Below the pieces are notes generated by a model, which was not told the origin of the DNA, made no database searches, and saw only the letters and a program-made list of their open reading frames with translations. From NCBI GenBank assembly GCA_047967505.1, contig CM106538.1: DNA of 64,000 nucleotides; one strand, given 5' to 3'. Each line of letters begins with the position of its first letter. Within the stretch, counting starts at the first letter, position 1. Shown here in pieces: positions 46,214-55,180 of this stretch. This stretch comes from Dipteris shenzhenensis. Its lineage: Eukaryota; Polypodiophyta; Polypodiopsida; Gleicheniales. The translations under genes and the position numbers were made by a program.

Positions 46214-46675
46214 TGCATGCATGCAGATGCATGCACATGCTCACACTTATTGTACTTTTGGGGACATTGCACAAATTATTTAAATCAAGACAAAAATAAC
46301 ATAACAAAAACCAAAGTGATAGAGTGCCTTTCCCCTTTTAGGCAAGCAACTCAGGTGGAAAAAGAAAGGCTAGATTCAAAAGTTAAACACAAAACGTGCA
46401 AAAAATAAAAACACTAGGCTACTTAAAAGTTACCTTGAACGTGTCCACTACCTAATTGTGTTGGGGTAGTAGCCTTGGGGAGGTTACTACTTAAAAACCC
46501 TATATAATGTGTGCATTCAAGGGTATTTTAAAACCTTATATCTATAAATAGTAAGGATTTAAAATGACCCCTTGTTCTATATAAACTTAATATTTGTTTC
46601 AATACCCCATTTTTGGAAAACATGGAGAAACTTTTATATTAAAAAACCCCTTTTGTTGCCCTCGATGCAATACTC

Positions 46676-46885
46676 AACCACCCATGGTCCTATCGAGGGG
46701 CACATTCAACAGAGCAGGATTCGAACAAGGGTAGCCTCTCTGATAGTCCCCTATGCCATTACTATACTATATATCATTGACATTGTTCTTTCCCCAAAAC
46801 TCAATACTCAGCAGAGCAAGATTTGAACAAGGGTAGCATCTCTAATAGTCCCCCGTGCCATATCTATACTATATATCATTGACAT
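46676..46885 (-). repeat. Two tandem copies of a tRNA-like repeat unit
   Basis: Units at about 46690-46785 and 46800-46885 share AGCA(G/A)GATT(C/T)GAACAAGGGTAGC, ATAGTCCCC and the tail CTATACTATATATCATTGAC. On the minus strand GTTCGAATCC resembles a box B and TGGCATAGGGG a box A, though only about 21 bases separate them. A third copy is at 57845-57955. It may be SINE-derived. Confidence 0.55.
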
Positions 46886-46901
46886 TGTTCTCTACCGCTC
46901 G

Positions 46902-46964
46902 ATGAGAGAGAGAGAGAGAGGGATTATATATGTGATAAAATATTCATGCATAGGGATGTCTATC

Positions 46965-47021
<57 letters not shown>

Positions 47022-47101
47022 TTTTAGTGCCTATATGTGTGTGCATGCATGAGGGAGACAATAAAAGAAAGAGAGGGAAAGAAAGAAAGAAAGAAAGAAA
47101 G
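46902..47101. repeat. Cluster of microsatellites: (GA)n, (TA)n(GA)n, (GAAA)n
   Basis: GA at 46902-46920, TA then GA at 46966-47020, and GAAA units at about 47078-47101. Confidence 0.93.
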
Positions 47102-47907
47102 ATGTATTAACATCCGCAGGAGGCCTCATGGGCCTATGGGACAAAGTATGAAGTACATCAAAAAAGGGGGAAAACTTATACAAGCCTCAATGGGCTAGAG
47201 CAAAGGGCATGCTAGGACCCTTACTATGTACTATGCTTATCTAAAGAGCTCAGTAGCTCGAACAAAATCAAATATCAAATGCAACTCAAAGACAAACTGA
47301 ATTGAGTCAGTTGAAAGTTGTGACTCAAAAACTAATGCTCAGTGCCATGGTGGCTCATCTATGAGTAGTAAAAATACTTCGTATTGGTGTTTGTCGAGTG
47401 ATCTCACGTTGTGGTGGGGAGGGGGGGCATGGTCTGCTCGATCTCTGAACTCACTCCAGGGGCTATGTTCGAAGTGACGGGTAGCCTCCCCTGAGGAAAG
47501 CTATGTTAGGTTGGACCTCAATAAAGTGTGCTCTAGTCACTCTAGCCCTTGTGTTGGCTCTCTTTGCTGATCCAGACTGCCCGCATACTTGCAAGCTCCT
47601 CCTCCTCCACCCCTCTATGCCCTAGAGCTGACTCAAATGCATCAGTGATGTGTCGTTGTGCACGTCAACCTTTGTATCCTTTCGTTTGGTTGCATCCTGC
47701 AGCTCTCTAATCTACCATGGTAGAGTCTCCCCGTGTCAATGCATCTCAAGTAGATAGAGCCCTCTACAGACCTCGTCATGAAATTGGATCAATCAATGTG
47801 AGAGTGGGCCAAAGTTGCTCCCCTCTTGGTAGAGGCATTGGTATCGGCCCCAGATCTCATAGTAGATTGGTTAGACAGACAGAAAATGCTCCTCTATCTC
47901 AACCATT

Positions 47908-47910
<3 letters not shown>
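47102..47910. other. Gene-free stretch
   Basis: Unique-looking sequence with a 64-residue frame at 47717-47911 that shows no recognisable motif. Nothing else can be supported. Confidence 0.5.

Positions 47911-47947
<37 letters not shown>
47911..47947. repeat. (GA)n microsatellite
   Basis: Eighteen GA units. Confidence 0.96.
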
Positions 47948-47951
<4 letters not shown>

Positions 47952-48199
47952 ATGCAAATGATTCATCCCTCGATCAACATCACATGGCTGCTCATCTAGC
48001 TGAATCATTGAGTAAATTGAGTATAGAGCCAAGCGGAGTGGTGCCTACGATGGAGAGGGTCTTGATTAACTTAAAATTTTGTTCCTTGAAATTATAAGAT
48101 CCCACCTTGAGACCTAGTGAAGCGGGTCTCTAACCATTCGTAGATGGGTCATGCTATTCATTTTTATATAAAAAAGGACAAAGTAAATGTCCTATTAAT

Positions 48200-49114
48200 G
48201 GGGTCTTGGCATTTTGCGAGTAAGTTTTTGCGAGTTTTGTAGGTTTTTTTTGAAATTTTTCTATAGCTCATGGCATGCCATTTAAAGATCATATGGTGTA
48301 GAACTCTTACCACCACCTTGATCTCTAGCTACAGGGATTGATTTGACTCAACCATAATGTTTTTTTAAATGGGAAAATTTAAGCAAAGCTATGCATTTAG
48401 CATTGGGAGAATATTAAAATAATGTTATATGCACACCTTGTATTCTTACATATAGAGGACCCATACAAACAAACACATCTCCCACAAAACTAGAAATTAC
48501 TATTTGACTTATGGATGACCATTGTTACTTTTCCCGATTGTTACAAATTCCTTGGAACAAAACAAAACTTGAACTATGTTGCCAGAGGGGTATAAATTCC
48601 TTGCAACAAAACAAAACTTTTGATACATGCACAATTTGACCTCTTAGACACCAAAAATGAGCTCAGTAGACCTAAAAACCTTGAAAACGACTGTAAACAT
48701 GGGTACTTTTAGATGCAATCCCGAAATGCCATATGGAAAGCAGGTTTTTGGTGCCCTGTCTTTATAGCTCGCCGGCAGTGGCGAGCTATTGTTTCAAGCT
48801 ATTTATGCTTGGCTCAAGGAATACACGAATGCAATGATGCTTGGCTAATGCTTGCTTTCCTTTATAGCTTAACAGTGAGCTATTGATTCAAGGAATTTAT
48901 GATGAAATCTTGTCCTCTAATAAAACTAGCTATGTGGTTTCCATTGAGTGTTTCCTATGTTTAAGAAATATATTGCTTGGTTTTAATATTATTTATACTT
49001 GCATGGTGATATACAAAAATTATAACTAGCCACTAGCTATAAAATTCACACTTAAAAATACTTGAAAAACTCTCAAACTAGCAAGAAAATTTACTCGCAA
49101 AATGTCAAAACCCC
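48200..49114. mobile_element. Non-autonomous TIR DNA transposon (915 bp)
   Basis: The two ends are inverted repeats: the left end begins GGGGTCTTGGCATTTT and the right end, reversed, begins GGGGTTTTGACATTTT. Both continue with GCGAGTAA and, more loosely, through T-rich sequence to a TATAGCT motif roughly 80-90 bases in. The element is flanked by TATTAAT on both sides (48193-48199 and 49115-49121); read as TATTAATG the duplication is 8 bp, which would suit a hAT-type element, but the TIR start is not the usual CAGGG. No coding frame is present. An internal hairpin pair is at 48764-48789. Confidence 0.85.
48764..48789. repeat. Perfect 10-bp stem hairpin inside the TIR element
   Basis: ATAGCTCGCC (48764-48773) pairs with GGCGAGCTAT (48780-48789) around a 6-base loop. 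A decayed second version, TATAGCTTAACAGTGAGCTA, lies about 90 bases downstream, so the hairpin segment was duplicated. Confidence 0.9.
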
Positions 49115-49229
49115 TATTAATGTGGATTAAAATGGAGAATTGAGTGTTCGTGGTTGTAGAGAGTCATCTCTTTTTTTGAAGCACAAAATATCATTGATGA
49201 GGGCAAGCATTGGAATATGATAATTGTGT

Positions 49230-49538
49230 TTTGATTAAGGTACTTTTAAAACTAGAATCTCATCTTCAAGAATCCTTAGTTATGAATAGGCCTCCACCTT
49301 TTGTGCTATGATGAGATTATGACCACAACCTATTTGTCCTGTTGATGGACTCCCATGTGATGCATTGAATTAATAGGTAAGGATTGATTCTCGATGAGCT
49401 ACATTTCTTTAATCGTTCTCATTTGATTCTCCGATTTTGTTTCTAATGCTTTTTGCAAGTGTAAATTAAGTCGTATAAATTTGAAATTTGCATCTCTTTT
49501 TTTCCTTCCTTGATTCACCCATGCACTCACGTACACAA
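49230..49538 (+). repeat. Dispersed repeat, copy B, left part
   Basis: Colinear with 45411-45736 of copy A. It ends in the CACAA duplicated by the Copia-2 insertion. Confidence 0.88.
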
Positions 49539-49709
49539 TGTGGGGGTTAAAGGTCACTGTGCCTTAACCCCGGTTATGTATAATACTCAAACACATATAT
49601 AAATGAATGAAAAAGAAGATTAGGGTGGTTCTGCACCCACCAAAACTTGTGTGGCTCTCTGTCTCTCTCTCTCCTTCTTCCATTCTTACTTCCGTTGAGA
49701 GCACTCTCA
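49539..49709 (+). repeat. 5' LTR of Copia-2
   Basis: TG...CA LTR of 171 bp. A TATATAAA box at 49596-49603 is a likely promoter element. Its first 33 bases hold an inverted repeat: GGGGTTAAAGG (49543-49553) and CCTTAACCCC (49562-49571) around TCACTGTG. Confidence 0.96.
49596..49603 (+). promoter_or_regulatory. TATA box of the Copia-2 LTR
   Basis: TATATAAA in the LTR, with the same box at 54587-54594 in the 3' LTR. Position suits a U3 promoter. Confidence 0.6.
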
Positions 49710-49711
49710 AC

Positions 49712-49723
49712 TGGTATCAGAGC
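49712..49723 (+). other. Primer binding site of Copia-2
   Basis: TGGTATCAGAGC, complementary to the 3' end of initiator tRNA-Met, lies two bases after the 5' LTR. Confidence 0.93.
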
Positions 49724-51149
49724 CCGGGTGATCTAGCTGAGCGTGCGTGAATGCTTGAAGCTCAGCAGCTCTGTGGGAGGAAGGAGAAGCTCTGTGGGAA
49801 GCTTTGTGGGCAACTTTACTTGCATCCGAGTGTGCAGAGACCTTGGAGGAACATTTGGAAAAGTCACTTTGGCTTTGCGAAGTGGTTTTGAGAGCCTGTT
49901 AAGTGCTTTCAAAGAAAAAGTCGTTTTTTGAGCTTTTCCCTGTTCCGTTCGATGACAGAGACTCTGTATTGACTTGTAGAGGCAACTATTGCTTGCTTTT
50001 GGTGTCCACTTTACTTCAGGAGCTTGGAAACACCTTCATTATTGAATCTGGGATCATTTCATTGGATTTCTAACTCACTGTGTCAGTTCCTGCGTTTTTT
50101 GCCCGGGTGTTGGAACTCAAGTTTGGAGCAACCATTTGCAGATCTGTCAGTTCCGGTGGACTCAGGAGGTCCTAAAACTTCTATGTTGCTCATCATTCGC
50201 ACTCCGGTGGAGTTTACAAACAGCTCTGTTTCAAAAAACGTTTTTCAGCCCGTGTGTTGGACCCAGTGATTGAGACCATGGTTTCCAAAATCGTCTGTCC
50301 CATTGCGTTCCGGACGCCCAAAAACCCCTACCTATCAGTTCTTGCATGATTCGGTGAAGGATTTTCAGAGTTATAAATCTATGTGTATTCGATTTCGTCT
50401 CTCTGTTATGCATTTTTCATACTAAGGTTTTGAAACCTTAGATTTATGCCACATGGCAGTGGATAAGTGTTGACTCCCATTTCTCACTCATCGGTTGGGA
50501 TTTTGGAGTTCTCGTAGAAGAGAGATATTTGCAGATTTTCTTGCTGAGTCCGATTATGCAATGGCGCCCATGTTTTGAGGCATCTCAGGTTCTATTTTCA
50601 GTAGCGATCATTACCGTGGGACTATGATTTCTTGAGCATACCTTATGCAGATCACTCTGGTTACAGTTTGAGCAGTGTGCGCTCATTCGTGGTGTGCATT
50701 GGGTTGCAATGGATGATTTATAGGCCATTTGGATGCATTGCGGTCCTTATTGGATGCGCTGATAGGCCCAAATTGCCTTGTGGGATGCTATTTTTTATGG
50801 ACGCTTTGCACATGGATGCTATTTTATGCTGAGGGACAGCTTTGACACATTGTTGGTGATGCACTGATAGTGCTATGCTCTCTTGGATGAGATATAATTG
50901 ATGCATATGCCAGTGGACGGTGTTTATGCCTGAGTCATTTGGCACTTATTGGCATTTTCTTTTGGGCCAGATTTGCTCATATGGATGCATAGTATATGCA
51001 CATGAGTCAGATGCATCTTTTGATGCTTTGAGCTTTGAGTCTTTTGTGATATTTCAGTCTATTGTGGCATACACATTTGGGTGCACCTGGTATTTGGTGT
51101 GATTCTCTCTTGCAGGGACTAGCATTTGGGATTTTGTTTCATTTGCATC
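49724..51149 (+). other. 1.43 kb leader of Copia-2
   Basis: Between the primer binding site and the gag ATG there are 1,426 bases with only short frames of 60-80 residues and no recognised motif. This is long for a Copia leader and may hold packaging or translation signals, or an unrelated captured sequence. Confidence 0.7.
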
Positions 51150-52052
51150 ATGGCATCCTCTTCCATGTCTGAAAAGGAGATTTTCAACATTAAAAAGTTT
51201 GATGGGACAAACTTTTCTTTGTGGAAAGAACAAATAAGGGATGTGCTTATTCAAAAGAAGCAGATTAAACCCTTGGCAGGGATTGAAGCTAAGCCTACAA
51301 ATATGTCTGAGGATGATTGGAATGAGTTGGATGCATTAGCAAAGTCTACTATTAGACTTCATCTTGCAGAGTCAGTTTATTTCACAGTAGTAAATGAGCA
51401 GACTACGGAAGATTTGTGGAAGAAACTGTGTGCCACTTATGAAAAGGAAATTGCCTCTAATAAAGTTTACCTCATGAAGAGGTTGTTTGAGCTGCAGATG
51501 AAGGAAGGGGTCTCCATTGCTTCTCACTTGAATGAATTCAATATTATTTTTAGCCAACTTCAGGCTCAGAAAATGAATTTTGATGCGGAGACTAAGGCAA
51601 TATTTCTCTTATGTTCATTGCCATCCTCCTGGGATACCTTCCGTACAGCTGTCAATAACTCTGCACCTGGTGGAGTGCTGAAATTTGATGATGTTGTGGG
51701 TAGCTTGTTGGCCGAGGAGATTAGACGGAAGTCTATGGATGGCAACAAGCAGGATGCAGCCTTAAATGTGCAAAGGGGCAGATCACAGTTCAGGGGGAAG
51801 TCCCAAGAAAGAGGGAAGTCAAGTAGCAAATCCAGGGCACGGAACATTGAGTGTTACCATTGTGGCAAGAAGGGCCATATGAAAAAGGATTGCTACAAGC
51901 TGAAAAGAGAGCAAAAGGATAAGAAAAAGAATGCAAATTGGGGTGCAAATCAAAAGGAAGAGAGTCCAAGGGAGGACAAAGAAAAAGTGAAGATCGAGGA
52001 GATCAATGCAGTCACACATGATAGTGACAATGATGTTCTCTTCATTGTCTAG
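51150..52052 (+). CDS. Copia-2 gag
   Basis: Gag forms the virus-like particle and packages element RNA. The ATG at 51150 opens MASSSMSEKEIFNI, giving 300 residues. The gag body shows LWKEQIRDVLIQK and LHLAESVYFTVV, then the UBN2-type core (TTEDLWKKLCATYEKE, ELQMKEGVSIASHLNEFN, LLCSLPSSWDTF). An Arg/Ser/Gly-rich linker and the CCHC knuckle CYHCGKKGHMKKDC follow, with a Lys/Glu-rich tail ending in DNDVLFIV. The frame is intact. It stops at TAG 52050-52052, and protease lies in the +1 frame about 25 bases on, so pol expression would need a frameshift or the junction has decayed. Confidence 0.93.
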   Translation: MASSSMSEKEIFNIKKFDGTNFSLWKEQIRDVLIQKKQIKPLAGIEAKPTNMSEDDWNELDALAKSTIRLHLAESVYFTVVNEQTTEDLWKKLCATYEKEIASNKVYLMKRLFELQMKEGVSIASHLNEFNIIFSQLQAQKMNFDAETKAIFLLCSLPSSWDTFRTAVNNSAPGGVLKFDDVVGSLLAEEIRRKSMDGNKQDAALNVQRGRSQFRGKSQERGKSSSKSRARNIECYHCGKKGHMKKDCYKLKREQKDKKKNANWGANQKEESPREDKEKVKIEEINAVTHDSDNDVLFIV

Positions 52053-52075
52053 TTTATCTACAGAGTTGCTTACCA

Positions 52076-53193
52076 CTTCAGATGATGCATATTCCCAAGA
52101 TTGGATTTTGGATTCTGGTGCTTCATTCCATGTTACTCCCCATAGGGAATGGTTCTCCACTTATGACAGTTGAAAGACAGGTTGTGTGCATCTTGGAAAT
52201 GACTATGCATGTGACATAGTGGGAGCAAGTGACATAAAGTTTTCTTTTGCAAATGGGTCTGCATTTGTTTTGAAACATGTGAGACATGTGCCTAAGCTAA
52301 CCAAGAGTCTTATTTCAGTGGGTCAGCTAAATGAAGTGCATGTGATCAATAGATCACCTAGTAAGAGTTTGGATGGTGGTATTCCTGAAGAGGCATGGAG
52401 TGGCAAGAAGCCCTCTTACTCTCATTTGCGTATATTTGGGTGTGAGGCATATGCACATGTGCCAAAAGAGCTTCGAAAGAAGCTAGATCCTAAGTCTAGG
52501 AAATGCATCTTTCTGGGTTATGTTGAAAGTGGAGAGATGGGCTATCGTCTCTGGGATCTAGAAGCAAAGAAGATCATACGCAGCCATGATGTGGTCTTCA
52601 ATGAGAAGAAGATGCATAAGGCACCCATGAGGGATGTGGAAATGAGGAGAATCACTTTCGAGGATGTGAATCCACCTGCATATGTTGATAGACAACAAGC
52701 TGTCCATGCACCAAATGTGCAAGAAATGGTACAACCAAGTACTCCCACAGGTATACAATCAAGGGTAGATGATGGATCATCTATTGGTGGAAATGATGAG
52801 CCAAATGTGGCTGATATGCAAGTGGGACAGCAAGCTGAAATGCCCTTGAGAAGATCATCTAGAGTGTCTAGACCGCCTGATAGGTTTGTTCCAGGGGTAG
52901 ACTATGTGATGCTTACTGATTGCGGGGAGCCTTCTTGCTACAAAGAGGCTATGATGCGTGAGGATCAACGCAAGTGGGAGTATGCTATGCAATCAGAGAT
53001 GAGTTCACTTATGAAAAATAAGACTTGGGACTTGGTTTCTTTGCCACATGGAAAGAAAGCATTGCCATGGAAATGGGTCTACAAAATGAAGGTCACAGGT
53101 GATGATGTGCCTAGGTACAAGGCCGTTTGGTTGCTAAAGGGTTCAAGCAAGAGAAGGGTGTGGACTTTGATGAGATATTCTCTCCGGTTGTGA
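52076..53193 (+). pseudogene. Copia-2 protease, integrase C-terminal remnant and start of reverse transcriptase
   Basis: The protease motif DSGA is at 52111-52122 (in WILDSGASFHVTP). A TGA at 52171-52173 interrupts the frame. The protease then continues (VGASDIKFSFANGS, VRHVPKLTKSLISVGQLN) to about 52340, where it jumps to NRSPSKSLDGGIPEEAWSGKKP, the region just after the integrase catalytic core. The zinc-binding domain and the catalytic D,D,E core are therefore deleted in frame. After the integrase C-terminal part (LRIFGCEAYAHVPKE, KCIFLGY) and a variable linker, the reverse transcriptase begins (ALPWKWVYKMK, RYKA). A one-base deletion at about 53120-53127 shifts the frame and the segment ends at 53193. 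Confidence 0.9.
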
Positions 53194-54476
53194 AGATGAC
53201 CACACTTAGATGCATGCTTGGACTAGTGGCAGTAGAGGATATGGAGCTTATGCAAATGGATGTCAAGACAGCTTTCTTGCATGGGGATTTGCATGAGGAA
53301 ATTTACATGGTGCAGCCGGAAGGCTTTGAAGAAAAGGGCAAAGAGCATTTAGTTTGCAAGCTGAAAAAGAGTCTCTATGGTCTTAAGCAAGCACCTAGAG
53401 AATGGTATCAGAAGTTTGATGCTTTCATTCGGTCCCAGGGTTTTAGAAGGAGTGAAATTGATCACTGCCTCTACACTAAAAGGGCTAAGGATAATAGCCT
53501 GATAATCTTGGCACTATATGTGGATGATATGCTATTGGCTAGCAAGAATACTTATGAGCTAGATGCATTAAAGGCCAAGTTGCATGAGGCCTTTGATATG
53601 AAGGATTTGGGATTTGCAGGTCATATTCTTGGTATGCGCATCACGCGTGATCGGAGTAGGAAACTCCTTTGGCTTTCACAAAAAGAGTATGTTACAAAAG
53701 TATTACAGTGTTTCAATATGGAGGGGGGGAAGGCAGTGAGTACTCCATTGCCTCCATATGTGAAACTGAGTCATACAAATAGTCCCAAATCAGATGAGGA
53801 GAGGGCCATGATGGCCAAGGTTCCTTATGCATTAGCAGTTGGGAGTCTTATGTATGCTATGATAGCTACTAGACTAGACATTGCATTTGCAGTGGGAGTT
53901 GTTAGCCGGTATATGGCTAATCCAGGAAAGAGGCATTGGGAGGCAGTTAAGTGCATCATGAGGTACATGAAGGGTACCAAGGAGATGTGCATCTGCTTTG
54001 GTAAAGGAGACATGCGTGTACTTGGGTACACAGATTCAGACTATGCAGGGCATGTGGATAGTAGGAGATCCACTTCTGGTTATGTGTTCACCTTTGCAGG
54101 TGGTGCAGTGTCGTGGATGTCTCGTGCACAAAAGTGCGTGGCTTTGTCTACCACAGAGGCTGAGTATGTTGCAGCCACAGAGGGTTGCAAGGAGGCTATA
54201 TGGCTTGATCGGCTAGTGGGAGATTTGGGGATTCATACATGTGTACCGACATTGCATAGTGATTCCATGAGTGCTATTCAGCTAGCACGGAATCCGGTCT
54301 TTCATGCAAAGACCAAACACATTGAGGTCAGGTACCATTTCATCAGGGAGGTACTTGAGGACAAGCGCATAGAGCTTGTCAAGGTTCATATAGATGATAA
54401 CCCTGCAGATATGCTGACGAAGAGTCTACCTAGTCAGCGGTTTGAGTATTGTCGTGTATTGATGGGCATTGGATAG
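53120..54476 (+). pseudogene. Copia-2 reverse transcriptase and RNase H, shifted frame
   Basis: The frame continues from the shift with LVAKGFKQEKGVDFDE, VKTAFLHGDLHEEIYM, YGLKQAPREWY, and the catalytic LALYVDDMLLASK at about 53510-53535 (the YVDD box intact). RNase H begins near 54020 (YTDSDYAGHVDSRRSTSGYV, CVALSTTEAEYVA, HSDSMSAIQLA, TKHIEVRYHFIRE), with its D, E, D, D/E residues visible. It ends at TAG 54474-54476. This part is otherwise open, so only the upstream shift and stop disable it. Confidence 0.92.
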
Positions 54477-54518
54477 TATGCTCACTAGTTATTCTCCCTT
54501 AAAAGCACATTGTCCTTT

Positions 54519-54529
54519 AAGTGGGAGGT
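54519..54529 (+). other. Polypurine tract of Copia-2
   Basis: AAGTGGGAGGT lies immediately before the 3' LTR at 54530, the expected position and composition for second-strand priming. Confidence 0.85.
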
Positions 54530-54700
54530 TGTGGGGGTTAAAGGTCACTGTGCCTTAACCCCAGTTATGTACAATACTCAAACACATATATAAATGAATG
54601 AAAAAGAAGATTAGGGTGGTTCTGCACCCACCAAAACTTGTGTGGCTCTCTGTCTCTCTCTCTCCTTCTTCCATTCTTGCTTCCGTTAAGAGCACTCTCA
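54530..54700 (+). repeat. 3' LTR of Copia-2
   Basis: Same 171 bp as the 5' LTR apart from four transitions. Confidence 0.96.
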
Positions 54701-54705
54701 CACAA

Positions 54706-54830
54706 GCCCATGGGTTGACATGCCCCATTATGCGAATTGATTGCCCACGATTGTTTGAGGGATCCTTTAGCTATAATTGCATGAGCTACTACTCTAAGGC
54801 TTTGAAGTCTCCATCTTGTAGGAGAGGATT

Positions 54831-54870
<40 letters not shown>

Positions 54871-55180
54871 CTTTTTGGCATTGATTACTCAATGTACCAA
54901 TGTATCCCAACTTCTTAAGGTCAATCATAGAAATCCTATCTTCTAGGTACCTTTTTATGCCTCTTATTTGAGTACAAAAAGCACTCAGAGGAGACATGTA
55001 ATGTTCTTGCTAGGTCCCATAGGTCATGCCTCAATGGCCTCTCAGGGATGCTTATATAATAATAATAATCTCTCTCTCTCTCCACGCAGGCCCCGCATGC
55101 ACACACACACAAATGCATGCATATGCTCACAATTAGTGTACATTTGGGGACATTGCACAACTTACATAAACCAAAACAAG
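54706..55180 (+). repeat. Dispersed repeat, copy B, middle part
   Basis: Colinear with about 45737-46290 of copy A, including a CT microsatellite at about 54834-54868 and GGGGACATTGCACAA at 55145. Confidence 0.88.

Larger units (their letters stand above)
45408..46890 (+). repeat. Dispersed repeat, copy A (uninterrupted)
   Basis: This segment is colinear with 49230-49538, then 54701-55180, then about 57435-57990. Shared landmarks include TTTTGATTAAGGT, AGGCCTCCACCTTTTG, TTGATTGCCCACGATTG, a CT microsatellite (45864-45903), TTTTTGGCATTGATTAC, GGGGACATTGCACAA and AGAGTGCCTTT. It also carries a CA microsatellite (46172-46210) and GCATGC repeats. No coding capacity is seen, so its class is unknown; an old non-autonomous transposon or a segmental duplication would fit. 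Confidence 0.85.
49539..54700 (+). mobile_element. Nearly complete Copia LTR retrotransposon (Copia-2), 5,162 bp
   Basis: Two 171-bp LTRs (49539-49709 and 54530-54700) begin TG and end CA and are flanked by CACAA on both sides (49534-49538 and 54701-54705). The primer binding site (49712-49723), gag, protease, integrase remnant, reverse transcriptase, RNase H and a polypurine tract come in Copia order. The LTRs differ at four positions, all transitions, out of 171. It is not autonomous: the protease has a TGA, most of the integrase is deleted and the reverse transcriptase frame has a one-base shift. Confidence 0.97.

Noticed and set aside
46715-46735. A tRNA gene suggested by GATTCGAAC
   Set aside because: No acceptor stem, anticodon arm or correct spacing can be formed; kept only as a tRNA-like repeat.
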